From positions 20,140,216 to 20,204,215 of the forward strand of contig NC_063261.1 in the NCBI RefSeq assembly GCF_019578655.1: a DNA stretch of 64,000 bases, written 5' to 3'. Every line of letters begins with the position of its first letter. Positions within the stretch are counted from its first letter, which is position 1. Source of the stretch: Ricinus communis. Lineage: Eukaryota > Streptophyta > Magnoliopsida > Malpighiales > Euphorbiaceae. Under the pieces are notes generated by a model that was given only the letters and a program-made list of their open reading frames with translations, was not told the origin of the DNA and searched no databases. Positions 46,207 through 60,110 of this stretch are shown here, piece by piece. Made by a program: the position numbers and the translations under genes.

Positions 46207-49200
46207 ATGGGTGACCTTCAAGTAGTTGGTGGAATCAAGAAGCTTAATAACTAGAATTACAATCCATGGTCTACTTGTATGATGTCCTACATGCAAGGCC
46301 AAGATCTATGGGAGTTTGAAGATGCGAATGGGATATTGCGGAAGTGGAAGATCAAAGCGGGCAAAACAATGTTCGTTTTGAAGACGACAGTTGAAGAGGA
46401 TGTACTGGAGCATATTCAAGATACAAAAACTCCCAAAGAAACTTGGGATGTGTTTGCCAAGCTGTTCTCTAAGAAGAACGTTACAAAACTCCAACTCTTA
46501 GAGAGTGAGTTGCTGTCGATGGCACAACGAGACATGACGATTGCACAGTACTTCCATAAAGTGAAGTCGTTATGTCGAGAGATTTCTGAGTTGGATCCAG
46601 AGGCTCCTATTGGCGTTACCAGGATAAAGATGATCATTATCCATGGTTTGAAGCCAGAATTTAGTAGTTTTGTTACTGCCATTCAAGGATGGCAAAATCA
46701 GCCGTCGCTCGTAGAATTCGAAAATTTCCTAGCTGGCCAGGAAGCTTTAGCTAAGAAAATGGGAGGAGTCTTATTGAAAAGTGAAGAAGAGGCACTCTAT
46801 GCCAACATAGGTAGGTGGAATTCTAAGCAACATGTCACAGGTGGTTCCAAAAGGTATGATGACAAGGCAAAAAGTCATCAAGGTAAATCGAGTGTCCACG
46901 AAGAAGGAGGTCCTAAGAAATTTGGCAATGGAAGAAAGTTTGAAGGGAAGTGCTACAACTGCCAAAAGAAGGGTCATATGGCAAAAGATTGCTGGTCTAA
47001 GAAGAAGGGTGTGGAGAGCAATGTTGCAACTTCTAAAGGTGAAGACGAGTAAGATGCTGAGGCATTTTTTGCTGCAGATGAAGAAGAGACAACATGTACA
47101 ACAACATTTAATCAAATTGATTATGAGAATGATTGAATTGTTGACTTAGGTTGCTCAAACCATATGACCGATGATAAAGAGAAGTTGCAGAACATGTCAA
47201 AATACAAGGGAAGCCGGGTAGTGGTGACAGCGAACAACTCAAAATTGCCAATCGCTCACATTGGTAATACAATAATCCTTCCCCACTATAATGATACAAA
47301 GCTGCTGCTTCAAAATGTTTATCATGTCCCAAGTATGAAGAAAAATCTTCTCTCAGTAGCATAATTAACATCTTCTGGTTATTATGTTTTGTTTGGTCCA
47401 CAAGATGTAAAAGTATATCAGGATCATGTTAATATCATAAAAGAGCCAATCATGAAGGGGCAAAGGTCGTAATTTGTCTATGTGATGTCTGCAGAAACAG
47501 CATACGTAGACAAGGCGAGGAGGAACGAGACGACAGATCTATGGCATATACGACTAAGTCACGTTAGCTATTCCAAGCTAGATGTGATGATGAGGAAGTC
47601 AATGCTAAAGGGACTCCCACAACTTGAAGTGAGGTCAGACACTGTATGTGCAGGCTGTCAATATGGAAAAGCACACCAGTTTCCGTATGGAGAATCAAAG
47701 TTTAAAGCCAATGAACCACCACAGTTGATTCACTCTAATGTGTTTGGACCAGTTAAACAAGCTTTCATTGGTGGGATGAGGTACATGGTAACTTTCATTG
47801 ACACTTTCTCGAGGTATGTGTGGGTTTACTTTATGAAGGAAAAATATGAAACTCTCTCAAAATTCAAAGAGTTCAAAAAAGTGGCATAAGCAGAAGTTGG
47901 TAAAAGTATTTACTGTCTATGTACAGACAATATGGGGGAGTACACCTCAGGTGAGTTCTCAGAGTGCAGAATACGCCATCAATTTACATGTGCCAGCACT
48001 CCACAGCAAAATGGCATAGCTGAAAGGAAGAACATGCACTTAGCAGAAATTTGCCGAAGCATGGTTCATGCAAAGAATGTTTCGGGCAAATTTTAGGCAG
48101 AAGCAATGATAACCGCAACATTTATGATCAACAAACTTCCTCAACAAAGGTTATGTTTTCTCTCATCTTTTGAAAAAATATGGAACATAAAGCCTACTGT
48201 TGGTCATTTTCGAGTCTTTGGATGTATATATTATATATTTATATCTGATCACTTACGTAGCAAGATGGAAAAAAAGGCTGTTAGATGTGTCTTTGTAGGA
48301 TATGATAGTCAACGGAAAGGGTGGCGTTGTTGCGATCTAGCAACTAGAAAATGATACACATCTCGAAATATAGTGTTTGATGAAGCCTCTTCATGGTGGT
48401 CCTCAAACAAAGAGGTATCTTCAGATTCAGATGTCTTTACTGATCTGTTGCAAACTTCTCAAGTTCAATTGAGATCGAATGAAACTAAAGATGTAAATCA
48501 AGATGGTGAGATCAATGAAACAGTAGCCCAAAGTCCTTGGCAAACCGGTGTCCATAAAAAACTAAGCGAAGAAGGAGACATTAATGAAGCAGAAACACGG
48601 ATTACGCCTAGAAGATCAAAGAGGATCAGAAAGCCGAATCCCAGATACGCAAATGCCGCCATAGTAGAAGAAGCAGATGCAACGGAACCAGAGACATTTG
48701 AGGAAGCATGTCAAAATCATGAATGGAATAAAGCTATGGAAGAGGAAATTTCTGCGTTAGAGAAAAATCAGACCTGGGAGCTTGTACTAAAGCCAAGAGA
48801 CGTGAAGCCTATCTCCTGCAAATGGGTGTACAAGATAAAGCATCGCACTGATGGGTCAATAGAGAGACACAAGGCTCGTTTGGTAGCTCGAGGGTTCTCT
48901 CAACAATATGGACTATACTATGATGAAACGTTTAGTCTAGTTACAAAGCTTACTACTGTACGAGTCCTACTAGCACTCGCAGCTAGTAAAAGTTGGAACT
49001 TGTGGCAGCTCGATGTAAGAATGCATTTTTACATGGAGAGTTGGACCGGGATATCTACATGAATCAGCCAATAGGTTTTCAGAGTAAAGATCATCCTGAG
49101 CATGTGTGTAAACTTTGGAAGGCACTCTATGGGCTAAAACAAGCACCGAGGGCATAGTATGGTAAAATTGCTGAATTTTTGACTTATAGTGGTTATTTGG

Positions 49201-50230
49201 TGACATCTGCAGATTCTAGCTAGTTCGTCAAAGCTGAAGGAGCTATTATGCTAGTGTATGTAGATGATTTAATTGTCACAGGAGATTATGAAGAAGAGAT
49301 TCTCCAAACTGAAAAGAATTTTTCAGTTCAGTTTCAAATGAAAGAACTTGGACAGCTCAAGCATTTCCTTGGTCTGGAGATTGATCATACGCATGAAGGA
49401 ATATATCTCAAGCAATAAAAATATTCCAAAGATTTGTTGAAAAAGTTTGGAATGCTTAAATGCTAGCCACTCACGACACCGATGGAGCCAAATGTAAAAT
49501 TATGTGCTCATGAAAGGAAAGATTTGGAAGATGCTACGATATGCCGGCGGTTGGTAGATAGCCTTATCTATTCAACTTTGACTAGGCCGGATATTTCTTT
49601 TGCAGTTGGTTTGATAAGTCGCTACATGCAAAATCCGAAGAAACCCCATTTGGAAGCAGCTCGGCAAATCTTGAGATAGGTAAAGAGTACACTTGGCTAT
49701 GGTATTATGTACAAGAAAGGTGGAGATTGCAAGTTAGTTGGCTATTGCAATACCGATTATGCAGGTGACCATGATAATCAACGTTCAACTACTGGATATG
49801 TTTTCATGCTTGGGTCTGGAGCAATTTTTTGGTGTAGCAAAAGACAACCGACAGTGTCTTTGTCAACAACAGAAGCAGAATATCGAGCAGCGACGATGGC
49901 AGCTCAAGAAAGCACTTGGCTTGTGTTATTATTGAAGGACTTGCATCAATCAATAGAGTATATGACATTCATTTGTATTGCGATAACCTGTCAGCCATAA
50001 GATTAGCAAAAAGTTCAATTTTTCACGCAAGAACTAAACATGTGGAGGTGTACTATCATTTTATCAGAGAGAATGTATTGCAAGAGGAAATTCATTTGGA
50101 GCATGTTGGAACAGAAAGACAAGCTGCAGATTTGTTTACAAAATATTTGGGCAGCAATAAACTTAAAAATTTCTGCAATCAACTTGGCATGGTGAAAAGA
50201 TCAGAAGCTGATGTTGAGGGGGAGTATTGA
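46207..50230 (+). pseudogene. broken copia gag-pol
   Basis: The reading frame starts at 46207 but meets TAG at 46252. The gag body (46279-47052) ends with a CCHC zinc knuckle of form C-x2-C-x4-H-x4-C. Further stops lie at 47050, 47134, 47362 and 47887. At 47143-47151 the aspartic protease motif has Leu where Ser or Thr is expected. The region 47482-47889 holds the pre-integrase zinc-binding segment and the start of the integrase core. A single-base loss near 49018-49021 breaks the reverse transcriptase. The polymerase YVDD motif is at 49257-49268. RNase H (49707-50230) contains STTEAEY and is split by another frameshift near 49960. This is a dead, old copy. Confidence 0.9.
50216..50224 (+). 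other. polypurine tract of the copia element
   Basis: 'gagggggag' lies immediately before the right LTR, the expected site for plus-strand priming. Confidence 0.85.
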
Positions 50231-50530
50231 ATAAATCAACACCAGCTCGTGGATCCCCTGTTGATTAAATTTATTTTATTATTTTAGAATAATTCTTCAT
50301 AAGGATATGTAACTTTTTAGCCTATTTTATTTCCTATAAATTAACTATGAATAAGTTATAAATGCATTGAGTTGTTAGTTATTTATTTTCCTTTATTCTG
50401 TAAATCTAGTGAAAGTAGAAAATATATAATATATGAATAGCATCAAATAAAATTATATTTCACGAACATCCCTTTCTCTTTTGTCATTTGTTTAATTATT
50501 AAGCACTTGAAGTTTATTAACTGTTCAACA
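50225..50530 (+). repeat. right LTR of the copia element
   Basis: 306 bp, beginning TATTGAATAAAT and ending GTTCAACA. It is clearly homologous to the left LTR but shorter, with numerous substitutions. The TATA-like 'ctatataagg' of the left LTR is altered here. Confidence 0.9.
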
Positions 50531-50535
50531 ATTAA

Positions 50536-50921
50536 CACGAATGAAAGATTAATTTATTGGCATGATGAGAATTTCTAAGGAAAAAACAAAATGGGCACTA
50601 ATTCTATCTTGCAAAATGACATGTATCAACATTTATAGACAATTGTCATGGAAAAGACAAATCCTCGAGAGTTGTTAAGAACATGGACGTCCCAATTGGC
50701 GTATCACGCAGCAGGTTTGGAAGAGGGTGGCCGTCCCTTTGTGTTGCAAGTTGTTTCTGTGGACTGAATACATGACCTGTGCGGATCACAACAGAGCAAC
50801 CTTACTATTGCTCCCCCAAGCTTATTGTTTGGACATTACTACCATGACCAGATCCTATTGCTCTACACATGGTATTAGATCCACATATTGTTTCTTAACT
50901 TGGACATGGCGGAGTTGCTTC
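50536..50921. other. intergenic / 3' flank of the C2-domain gene
   Basis: No gene seen. It probably includes the 3' UTR of the minus-strand C2-domain gene. Confidence 0.5.
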
Positions 50922-53198
50922 TTAGTATGGTGGTGGAGGATAGACTCCAGGGAAGGGACCTAAAAAGAGATGATTCTTAACAGTAAGGCTGAGGTGCATG
51001 ATAACATCAAGAGAAAACAGTATACAAATTCATATTAAGTCATCTCACCTGGAGGATAATAGGGCGAAGCATTTGGAGGTGGTGGATATGGTGGTGGAGG
51101 ATAAGCAGAAGGTGCTGGATATGGGTGAGGAGGATAAGCAGTTGATGAAGGGTATGCAGATGGTGGATATGCTGGATTAGGTGGGTAGGAAGGATAAGGA
51201 GATGGAGGAGCATAGGCGGTAGCTAGTTGTGGGTAATGACCTGTAGAGGCTGGAGGTGGCGTGGAGTACATTGAGACATGAGGAGCAGGTGCAGCATATG
51301 AGGGAGCAGGTGCAGCATATGGTGGAGCAGAAGGAGCAAAGCTACCTGCTGGTTTCTGCAATAAACAAATGGAATAATTCAACTTCTGCAAATAAAAATT
51401 TCATGATAGATGGACAGGTGATCTTGCAATTGAACAGTTGCAAAATACTTACACTAGCATTTGCATAATGCAAAATGAGCCTCACTTCACCAGCATATCT
51501 GCAACAGATGCAAACAAACTTTGTGAGAGATGCATCACCAAAATTATTTTCCACACAGGGAATTCAAATTGTAAATACAATTCTACAACTTTATTACGTG
51601 GAATTCAATAAACCTAAAGCAACTTCTATCAAAATTGATGGAATTTGAACAAGTTTTACATCCCTCAGACAAATGATTGGATCATAATTACTCCACATAG
51701 ATTTATAAAACGATATTTCTAGCTCCCTCTCCATGGAGTTTTTAGTAATTCAGAAGTTAAATCTTGACAGTGCATAAAATCATGCATACAGAGTTATTCT
51801 TGTTCTTTCTAATTCTAAAGCGACTTTCCTCAACAATCAAATGGCACCTAATTACTTGCTGAAAGAGATGAAAACTAGTATGGAAAATTTCAGTAGGAAA
51901 AGGAAACCCCATCTCTCTTATGCTCTGTGATCAAGAATTTATCTCATTTGGGGAAAGATTAAGGGCCTGGTTAGCAATTATGTGGTTGAAAGCTATCCAA
52001 ATAGTTGGCATGTCCAAAAGTTTTAACTAGACAACGAAAGCAGCACTTTATGGTCGCCAAAAAGTCTATCCAAATCTCAACAAGTGATAATCATTCGAGT
52101 TATCTCATATGTCGGCAGGACAACAAAAAAGAATAGTTTAGCATATATATGCTTTCTCTTTGACGCTTGAAACTACAAGTTGAAACTTGAAGAGGAGATA
52201 AGCTGTAAGCATGGGTCCAGAACTAAGGAAATATTAAGGATTGAATATCCTGAAGAGTGTTCAGTTATGATAGTAAGAATCATACGGAGGAGATGCTATG
52301 AAAATGTTCAGCACAAACTTCAAATCCTTTCTTCACAAACTCAGATGCGTCAAAATTATGAGGGAACAAAACAGAATGGAGTCTGATTTAAAAGATTAGT
52401 GTTTGAGCAGATATGCAATGTAGAACACCTAACAAATTCTTAGTAGCTATCATGTAATGCAAGTTGCCATTGTAAGTACCTGCCAGTTTTAGTTTGAAGT
52501 GTCCAGGTGCTATCATCATAGCCCTCTGATAGAACCTTCTGCAATTGAACCCTACACAGGCATTACAAATAAGCAAAGTCAAGCTTAACTACAAGAAACA
52601 AACAGGCATTAGGTAATACACAAAGAAAACAGGGGGATAAAAAGGTTCAGAGATTAATTACTTTCCACTGCCAATGAAATCATCATATGTTAAAGTATTG
52701 CTGTTCCAAACCACAAGGTTTAGCTCTCTTAGCCCTTCGATTAAAGTAAATACAAACTTCTCTTGGAATGTAGGATTTTTACCACCATCTATATTTTTAC
52801 CAAAAAATTGAGAAAAAGAAAAGGTCATATATCTTTATCAAATTTTTTAAAACACAAAAAACAAAGTGCTCAATTTTCAGATCTCTAAAAAGCTCAAACA
52901 TAAAATACAACACATAATCATACCTGTACATGTTCTCGTACGGGATTTATTGCTACCATATTCAACAATAACATAAGGATCTTGCCTTGAAATCCATTCT
53001 GTATCTTTCAATTTGTTGCACCCAACAACTGCATGCATCCAAATAACAAAAACAACAAAAGAACCAATCAATCCAAGAAAATCGAAAAGAACAGTTAATG
53101 GGCTCATTTAACATGGTTAAAAGAACATTACTTTAACAAAAAGAAAACATACCAGTAACTTCAAGAAGCTGGCCTTGAATACCAGAAATATGTGACAT
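50922..53198 (-). CDS. C2-domain protein, SRC2-like
   Basis: Seven exons on the minus strand (53198-53153, 53028-52924, 52788-52662, 52551-52480, 51498-51453, 51355-51049, 50959-50922) join to 246 residues. The first 110 or so residues are a C2 domain: GQLLEVTVVGCNKLKDTEW, SRQDPYVIVEY, NPTFQEKFVFTL, LVVWNSNTLTYDDFIGSGK and RYAGEVRLILHYANAS. C2 domains bind phospholipid membranes, often with calcium; DPYV and the NSNT/DDF loop are visible. The remaining residues form a Pro/Tyr/Ala-rich tail (YPPNPAYPPSAYP type) ending VYPPPPY. This layout is that of plant SRC2 (soybean gene regulated by cold-2) proteins, linked to stress and vesicle or membrane trafficking. The short last exon depends on a GTGAGA donor at 51048-51047; if unspliced, the protein ends EMT instead. 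Confidence 0.88.
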
Positions 53199-54738
53199 GG
53201 TAGAAGAAGAATAAAGAGAAGAAGATGAAGATGGCTGAATGTTGGAATAATGATACATTTGACTCTAAACAAAAGGGTCTCCCTTTTCTTATATTATTTG
53301 TTTAATTGAACTTGGATATCCGAACAAGTCTTTGATAATAATTTTGTTATGTAATTGACGGACTCTTTGCGTCGCCTTTTTTTATAAAGAGGGAGTTTTT
53401 CGTCGCTAATAATTCTGGATTATTTTCTGGGTTGGTTTTAGGTTTTTATATAGGCGCAGTTAAATTTCAGGCAGTTAAGCGATTGTTGGGTCGGTCCACG
53501 CGTTTTAAGCTTTTATTACACCAATGCTTTACGCGCCTACGAAATCTGAATGGCCTTATCCATTTCTTAATTTACCGTGAATTCTCTTTTCATAAATTAT
53601 TTTTAAAAAAAAAAGATGAATCAAATTTTTTGTTAATTAATAAATTTAAAAAAACTAACTTCATTGATTTTTTAATAATTAAATTTAATAAATTGGTAAT
53701 TCTAATACTTCATATTTTTATTCGCTAATCATATTAAATATAAAGGAATGGAATGTAATTTTTCATTTCATTTCAAAATAAATGCCACTTTTAAAAAGTT
53801 AATCTAGTTTCTCATTAATAATTTTTTTATCATTATTTGAGCTCTTATTTATGCAAATATGTGAAATCAGGGGCATGTAATTATACTTTTCCAAATAGAA
53901 ATTGCAAAATGATTTTGTCAAATGCATCGCTAATTACTTATAATTATCGAGTTATTAAATTTGTTTTACTATTAAATATTGCACCAAACAAAGCACATAG
54001 TATTAAAATGTAGCAAGGTAAACCATGAACCATCAATGGAAAGGAAAAGTCCAAAATGGCCAAGACGATGTGGAAGTGACATGGTCAAAATGCATATTCT
54101 TCTTCGAATATAATTGGATTTCTTTGGTAATGTCATGGAAGGTGACATTTGGCAACAACCATTTCCATCTAACTAAAACGTGTAATCAATCATAAGAGAA
54201 TTAGTAAACCTACAAAGTGCAAATAAATAGTATAGTATAGTCAGCTTTCTATGAGAAGCTACAATGAAATGCAAAGCCATTTTCTCATTCTCATCCTCTT
54301 CTCAACTAAAGATATCAAAAACCATGAGGTATGTAAGATGGGAACTGCGAAGATTTCAGGAGAGAAGGGACCTTGGAAAGCAGCTTCTCTTTTCCAAGGC
54401 AGAACCTAAGATGGTTTTAGCTTCTGAGAAATAATACAACCCCTGAAGATGAATAGAAACATACTTGTACAGCATTAATCTAATAATATACATCTTTCTT
54501 TAATGAAAACAATGGAACAAATTCTCTTGCCACAATATAATGCAACAATTATTCATACATTCAGCCTACTTTTGACTTAGACCAATAAGCCAGAAACAGA
54601 CATTTACATTTAAAAGAAAAAGAAGGAAAAAAAAAAAAACGAATGGACTGAACCAACATCACCACCGGTATGTGTATAACTTGCAAGCTGATTTATGTAC
54701 AGAAGATCCTTCCAGAAAGACATCAGCTTTCTCCTCTC
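53199..54738. other. intergenic between SRC2-like and PTEN2 genes
   Basis: It includes the SRC2-like promoter (possible TATA 'aatataag' on the minus strand near 53290), AT-rich DNA, and the probable PTEN2 3' UTR from about 54480. The plus-strand open frame 53432-53728 has no recognisable similarity. Confidence 0.45.
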
Positions 54739-57700
54739 TCATTCACTTTCATAGTCTTCATCATCCCCAAATGTGAAAACAGAAGCATCGGCAGCCATAA
54801 CTTTGAACTCACTTTCTGAATTGTTAACTTCAACCCCCGAGACAACTCCACCAACTGCATCACTTTTTGGCTGACCAGAATTATGCATCTGTTGTGAGCC
54901 TGTGTTCCCAATAGAAAAATGTTCGGTTGCATGTGTTAAACTTGCAATTTGATCTGATTTAGTATTAGTTTCTGAACTAGAGGTGGTTGAGGTCGCACTT
55001 TTCCCCCCTGCAGAGGCAGCTTGGGCTTGCCTGAATTTTGAGGACACAGATTCCTCTGCCTCACTGTCAGAGAACACATCATCCTTTTCAGTACTTCCCC
55101 GGTCTTTATTTTGGCTTCGAACCGCTGGGGCTGGATCTGGAGCCGGAGCAGCACTTGAACCTTCATTTGATTTGTTAGTAGCAGTCTCACTGTTAGTCCC
55201 TGCCGGAGTGGTGCCACTATAATCTACTAGGACAACCTCCACCTGGAATCCAGGCGAAGGCAGTTTCCTCTGCATGATATCCAACCAGATTGTTATGGCC
55301 AAGTGTATGCTTAAACAAGAAAAGATATTAGAGAACAGTAATGCTTATCTGGCTAGAGCCCCTTTTGCTGCAAGGAGAATCCCATCTATTATTGAAATCA
55401 TTACTGCATATTAATATTTATGCTGATTACCTTGTCAAACCCATCAATGTCGTTTGTGTTCAAAACCTTTCTATTTTCCATCATTGTCGTGTTTAACCAA
55501 CTGAAAAATCACAGAAAGGATAATCAGCAACGAAACTCGTCCTCAAATCTATGATTTCTGTTCAGAGGGAATCAGCATAGATACTAACAAGTAAAAGTCT
55601 CCTTGGCGATCATGAAAATGGACTTTAAAGTCTCCAGCCACCTCTGCTAGACCAGGTTCCCCTGGCAAAGCAAAGACCATAACCCCTTTCTTTGGTGCAC
55701 TAAACCAATAGTCTTCTGGCTGCAGAAAGAAACATACATCTTTCAAAACTCATTTAGACAAAAGTATACACACAATTTAAAAAAAAAATACGCAAATCTA
55801 AATAAGGGTTAGTAGAATCTTGGCATCACACATCTATCAAATACTCATTTGAACATACCGACAAATCCTTGGTTCTGGGATGCTTTTTAGTGGAGAAGAG
55901 AACACCTGTGTTAAGGAAAGCATTTGCTGTTATCAATGAAGATATCAAAACCACAAATTTATTTAGCCCACAGTAATATAAAGTTCAAACTTTAAGTTGT
56001 ATTTTGTTCTTCATTTTTCTCTTTCTGTTCTAACGGTATACCTCATAATATGTGCATGAATAATCCCACAACCGAGGGGTGATCACTTCTGGTATCATTT
56101 ATTGTATTACCAGTCATTACTTAGAGAAAGAAAAAAGGCCTCATTTTAAATATATGGAAAGCAATTCTCTATAGACTTGGAGTGGTAGATAAAAGGCATT
56201 ACTGCACTATCTGTTTCAGGAGGTACAGGAGGTCTGGGTCTCATCATTATAGAGAACAATCCTCTCACAATAGTTCACCAACCAAAAGAATATACTGCTT
56301 TTCTTTCATAAAGACAAGACTATTCATCGATACACAGCAACTTGGAGGTTTACGTAGACAATCATAAAAATAGAATTTATAAGCACACATAATGCCTTGG
56401 ACAAAACACATCAAGCCAAAAACAAATAAAGAATATAAGAACTCAAGAATGAGACATTTCTTTCAACCTGTGATAAGTTTAGAGAATTGAACACAACAAT
56501 GAGAACATGGACTGCTATTATGAACTTGATTCATTAAAAAAAGAAGAGAAGCAGAAAGAATACCATTATGATCAGAAACAGTAATAGAGGGCCTGATCCA
56601 ATATGGGCAACGGTGAAGCCGAAATCCCCTAAGCATGCACCTGAATAAAACATAACGTTATTAACCACAGAGAAAGAAAAAAACAAAGAAGAAACTAAAA
56701 TAGAAGATTAAAAGAAAAGAGCTTATATTAAACACTAAGCCAGAAATATACCTACGTCCTGGTTGGTTTTCTCCATTGAAATATGTTAAAGTGCGCTCGA
56801 AGTATTTTACATATCTCTGCACAAAGGACAAAGACAATCAGATATATTGTAAAGAAGCTCAGCCAAGGGATTAAATATCCCGCATGTGCATCTTCAATAA
56901 TTATGACTCTACTGCACTCACAATCTGACTTGGTAGAACAAGCCCTTTAGCATCAAAACACCTCTTCTGGTTGTAGTAATCAATGGATTCTTCAGCAGTA
57001 GGAAAGAACTAGAGAAAGAAAGAAAACCAATCTACAATTAAAGACGCAGCAATAAATAAGAAGTGTGCCACTAGATATTCCACTAACCTAATCTTCATTC
57101 AGATGCTGAAAGAAACTTGTACCTTTAGGTATAGAAGAAGGCTTGAAATCATCAATCCTGTCCTTGCCATTCCAGCCTTGCAGTGCACCACCACAACATT
57201 CTCAATATCCTCTTTCAACCATGAGTAAGCACTTTGGCAAAATGATATTATCAGTTGAATTGGAGGGCAATTGTGGTCATCAAATGGAAAACTAGCCAGC
57301 TTCCCTTCAAATAGTGATGCATCATACAGCCTCTCAGAACAAAGATTGTACACTTTATACTTGCCCTGCACAATAAAAGCCATCAAAAGAAAAATAAGTG
57401 AATTAATAAAAGCACATGCAATGTTCCACATATAGAAGTTCAAAACGAATTGAACTTTTGGAGTACACTTTAAATAGAAGACCACCCTTGCGTACCAAAA
57501 CTGAATTTTTAGGTGCATAGAATCAGCAGTCGGAAGGTAACATTTGATTCCATTAAGCTAAAATTAGGGAAGGGAGGCAAATGGCAGTAGCAAAATTCAG
57601 TACAATATACATAAGGACATATAACTGCTCTCTAGATAGAGACGTTTCCAAGGGAGAGGACTCATGCAGAACATATAATATTTCAATAAACATGTCCACA

Positions 57701-59346
57701 GCTCAAACTCAAAAGGAATACTGCGCACTTGGAGTGCCAATAGAAAGACAGACAGGGCTGTTGTATCCCATTGGCACAAAAGGGAACATAGATGAATCCA
57801 TCATTTTCTTCCACAAATAAGCAGAAAATAGATCATATTGCATTTTATTTATGAAAAGTGAAAATAAGAAGCACTCATTCACAAAAAGAAAAAAAGCAAA
57901 TTTGTATAAAGTATATCTTAGCATTTCTTTGTCAAGCACAATACCAAGTAAAGTTCAGAGTAACATTTCATAATTATTACTTAGTATAAATTACATGGGC
58001 ACACAATGTGAGATCATTAGGTGTCAAACAGAGGAAAATAAAGCCATAAAGATTTGAAGTAAAGAGTAGACATATGTATCAACCTTGTGATGAGTTTCAA
58101 AAAACTTGATCACTTCTTCCATGTGGTTTCGATAAAATCCCTGCACCACAAAGCTTGATAGTTGAACTATTGGTGCTACAATGATTAGGAAAATTAAAAA
58201 CAATTCATGGTGCAGATTAACCTATTACCTCAACATATCCAAAAAACCCAGAGCTCATATCCCCAGCAGGGAACCCCATCGCAATTATATTCTCCGTGAT
58301 ATATGTCATGTCCAAATCAAATCCTCCTTCCTGGAGAGAAGTAACAGCCATCAACCAGAAACCACATACACATGCATCATTTTGAGAAATAAATTATCAC
58401 AAAATGAAGAAAAAAATAATTAATGAATATAGATTATATTTACTTTTGTAATCCTTTAATCCAGGCGTTATCATTCCAAACTAGTTCTCTTCTGAATTAA
58501 TGAACTTTTTTTCCTTAGATTTCGTTCTTAGTTAGTATAAAGAATATATAAGGGATTTGCCAAAGTTCACCCCAAGTATACATGATTGACAACCACTTCT
58601 GTGTCTCTAAGTCTCTCCTTCGATGAATAATTTTTTCCTTATCAGGGAAAAGAAAACAACAGCAAGTACAAAAAAAAATAAAAAATGCTGACTTCTTCCT
58701 TAACACTATTCCTATTAAACAAGTTCTAAGAATGGTGGTAGACTAGCATGTAAACATCTACTAGACATCATTAAAATTGTAGGAATAACCAAAGAAAGAA
58801 CACTATTGATGAAACGAACCATCACAAGGAAGAAAGGAACAATAAGTAAACCATGAAAGCGATCTATGTCACGTTAAATAAAATTCAAAAAATTGCACAG
58901 CAGAGATAATCCCACACCTGGTATCTTCGCTTATTTTGAGAGACAGCATGCCGAGCCTTGACTTGTACTGCCTTCACTGCATTCTTAGATGTATCAACCA
59001 AGCCTTTAGTAATTGTTCCAATAAAACCAGGTTGTAGTGAAGTTGGTGAGGTTCCTTCAGGGCTATCATCAGCTGCAGGAGATTTCGGAGACAAGCGGAG
59101 TCCCAATCCACTAGTAAAACGAGCAAAAGTTGATTTTCCAGTATTTCCAGTTGGTGAATCATCTTGTGAGGCAGCTGATGGCTGGGGAATTTTCAAACTT
59201 TTGGCCCAAGATGCTATGCCAGCTGCAGATAGCTTCGACGGTGCATCACGTGGAGAATTATCTGGTCCAGGATCTGCTACAGTAGGAGGCTGTATGTCAG
59301 GAGCTTTAACAGATGGAGTTGATGAATCAACAGATCCAGAATCCAT
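54739..59346 (-). CDS. PTEN2: PTEN2-type phosphatidylinositol-phosphate phosphatase
   Basis: Eleven coding exons on the minus strand (59346-58918, 58330-58229, 58140-58084, 57365-57123, 57008-56922, 56816-56752, 56640-56564, 55905-55859, 55719-55589, 55500-55431, 55269-54739) join to 612 residues, matching Arabidopsis PTEN2a (611). The N-terminal 140 residues are a Ser/Pro-rich extension. The phosphatase domain follows, with the catalytic P-loop HCKAGMARTG at 257-266 (Cys258, Arg264); the MA in place of the animal KG is usual in plant PTEN2. A C2 domain follows (RRCMLRGFRLHRCPYW, PEDYWFSAPKKGVMVFALPG, FQVEVVLVDYSG). The last exon adds a long acidic, Ser-rich tail ending DDEDYESE. Family members dephosphorylate 3-phosphoinositides and bind phosphatidic acid. 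The exon phases all fit. Confidence 0.95.
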
Positions 59347-60110
59347 TCCTCCGACTCAAACTTCCTGAGAATTATCTAAGAACTATATCAAAGAAGCATT
59401 CAAGATGATGAAACTGTAGTATAAGCTGCCAATAAACTGAACTAGAAAAACTACAACTGCAAACTCAAACCTTTTTGTTTGGAAAATCTAGAAATGCAAG
59501 AAGTCAATTGAATCGAATTATACTTAGTCAATTCAATAGTTGTTAGAATCCAAATCTTGTAACTTAAAAATGCAAAGCATTTTGCACATCAAGAACTTAT
59601 TCCATTGAATTTGAAATCAGGCAGCAATACGAAAATATAAAAACAATTACAGAGAAAAGTGTTATATGCTATGTAAACTTATTTTACTTTATTTATTAAT
59701 TAATTAATTAATTTGGAAGAAAAAGCTAATGTCATGAAAAATGAATCATTCCCAGGAAATTTAAGCTGCTTCCACACTGCATTTAAGATCAATCAATCAA
59801 ACAAAAGTGCATTCTTTTTTACTTCGAAATTAGAAATCATCATTTGTTGCTCCACAATAACGACTAAAACACATAACATTACGCCACTCAATAAAACAAT
59901 CACTCAAAACATTATTTCACAACCAATCCTTAATTGAAAGACATAATTGACAATCGAATTGAAAATTGAGAGTGAGAAACACGAGATCTATGGCTGTGCT
60001 CTTACCTTATTGAGACTGTATAGGCCAATTGATTAGTGAAGCTGAATTAGGGTTTGAGAGAGAGAAAGAGAGTAATTTTTCTACTAAATCTTTTGAGATC
60101 AGTTAGAGAG
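59347..60110 (-). other. PTEN2 5' UTR with intron
   Basis: On the minus strand a non-coding exon ends 'caataag' at 60006, followed by GTAAGA. The intron (60005-59365, 641 bp) ends CTCAG, and 18 further leader bases precede the ATG. The leader near 60060 has a GA-rich 'ctctctctttctctc' complement. Leader introns of this kind often raise expression in plants. The transcription start was not determined. Confidence 0.6.

Larger units (their letters stand above)
45831..50535 (+). mobile_element. Ty1-copia LTR retrotransposon, degenerate but structurally complete
   Basis: The element runs from the left LTR (45836) to the right LTR end (50530) and is flanked by a 5-bp target duplication, ATTAA (45831-45835 and 50531-50535). 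It has a primer-binding site for initiator tRNA-Met, a purine tract before the right LTR, and relics of gag, protease, integrase, reverse transcriptase and RNase H in copia order (integrase before reverse transcriptase). All coding parts carry stops or frameshifts, so it cannot move on its own. Confidence 0.95.
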
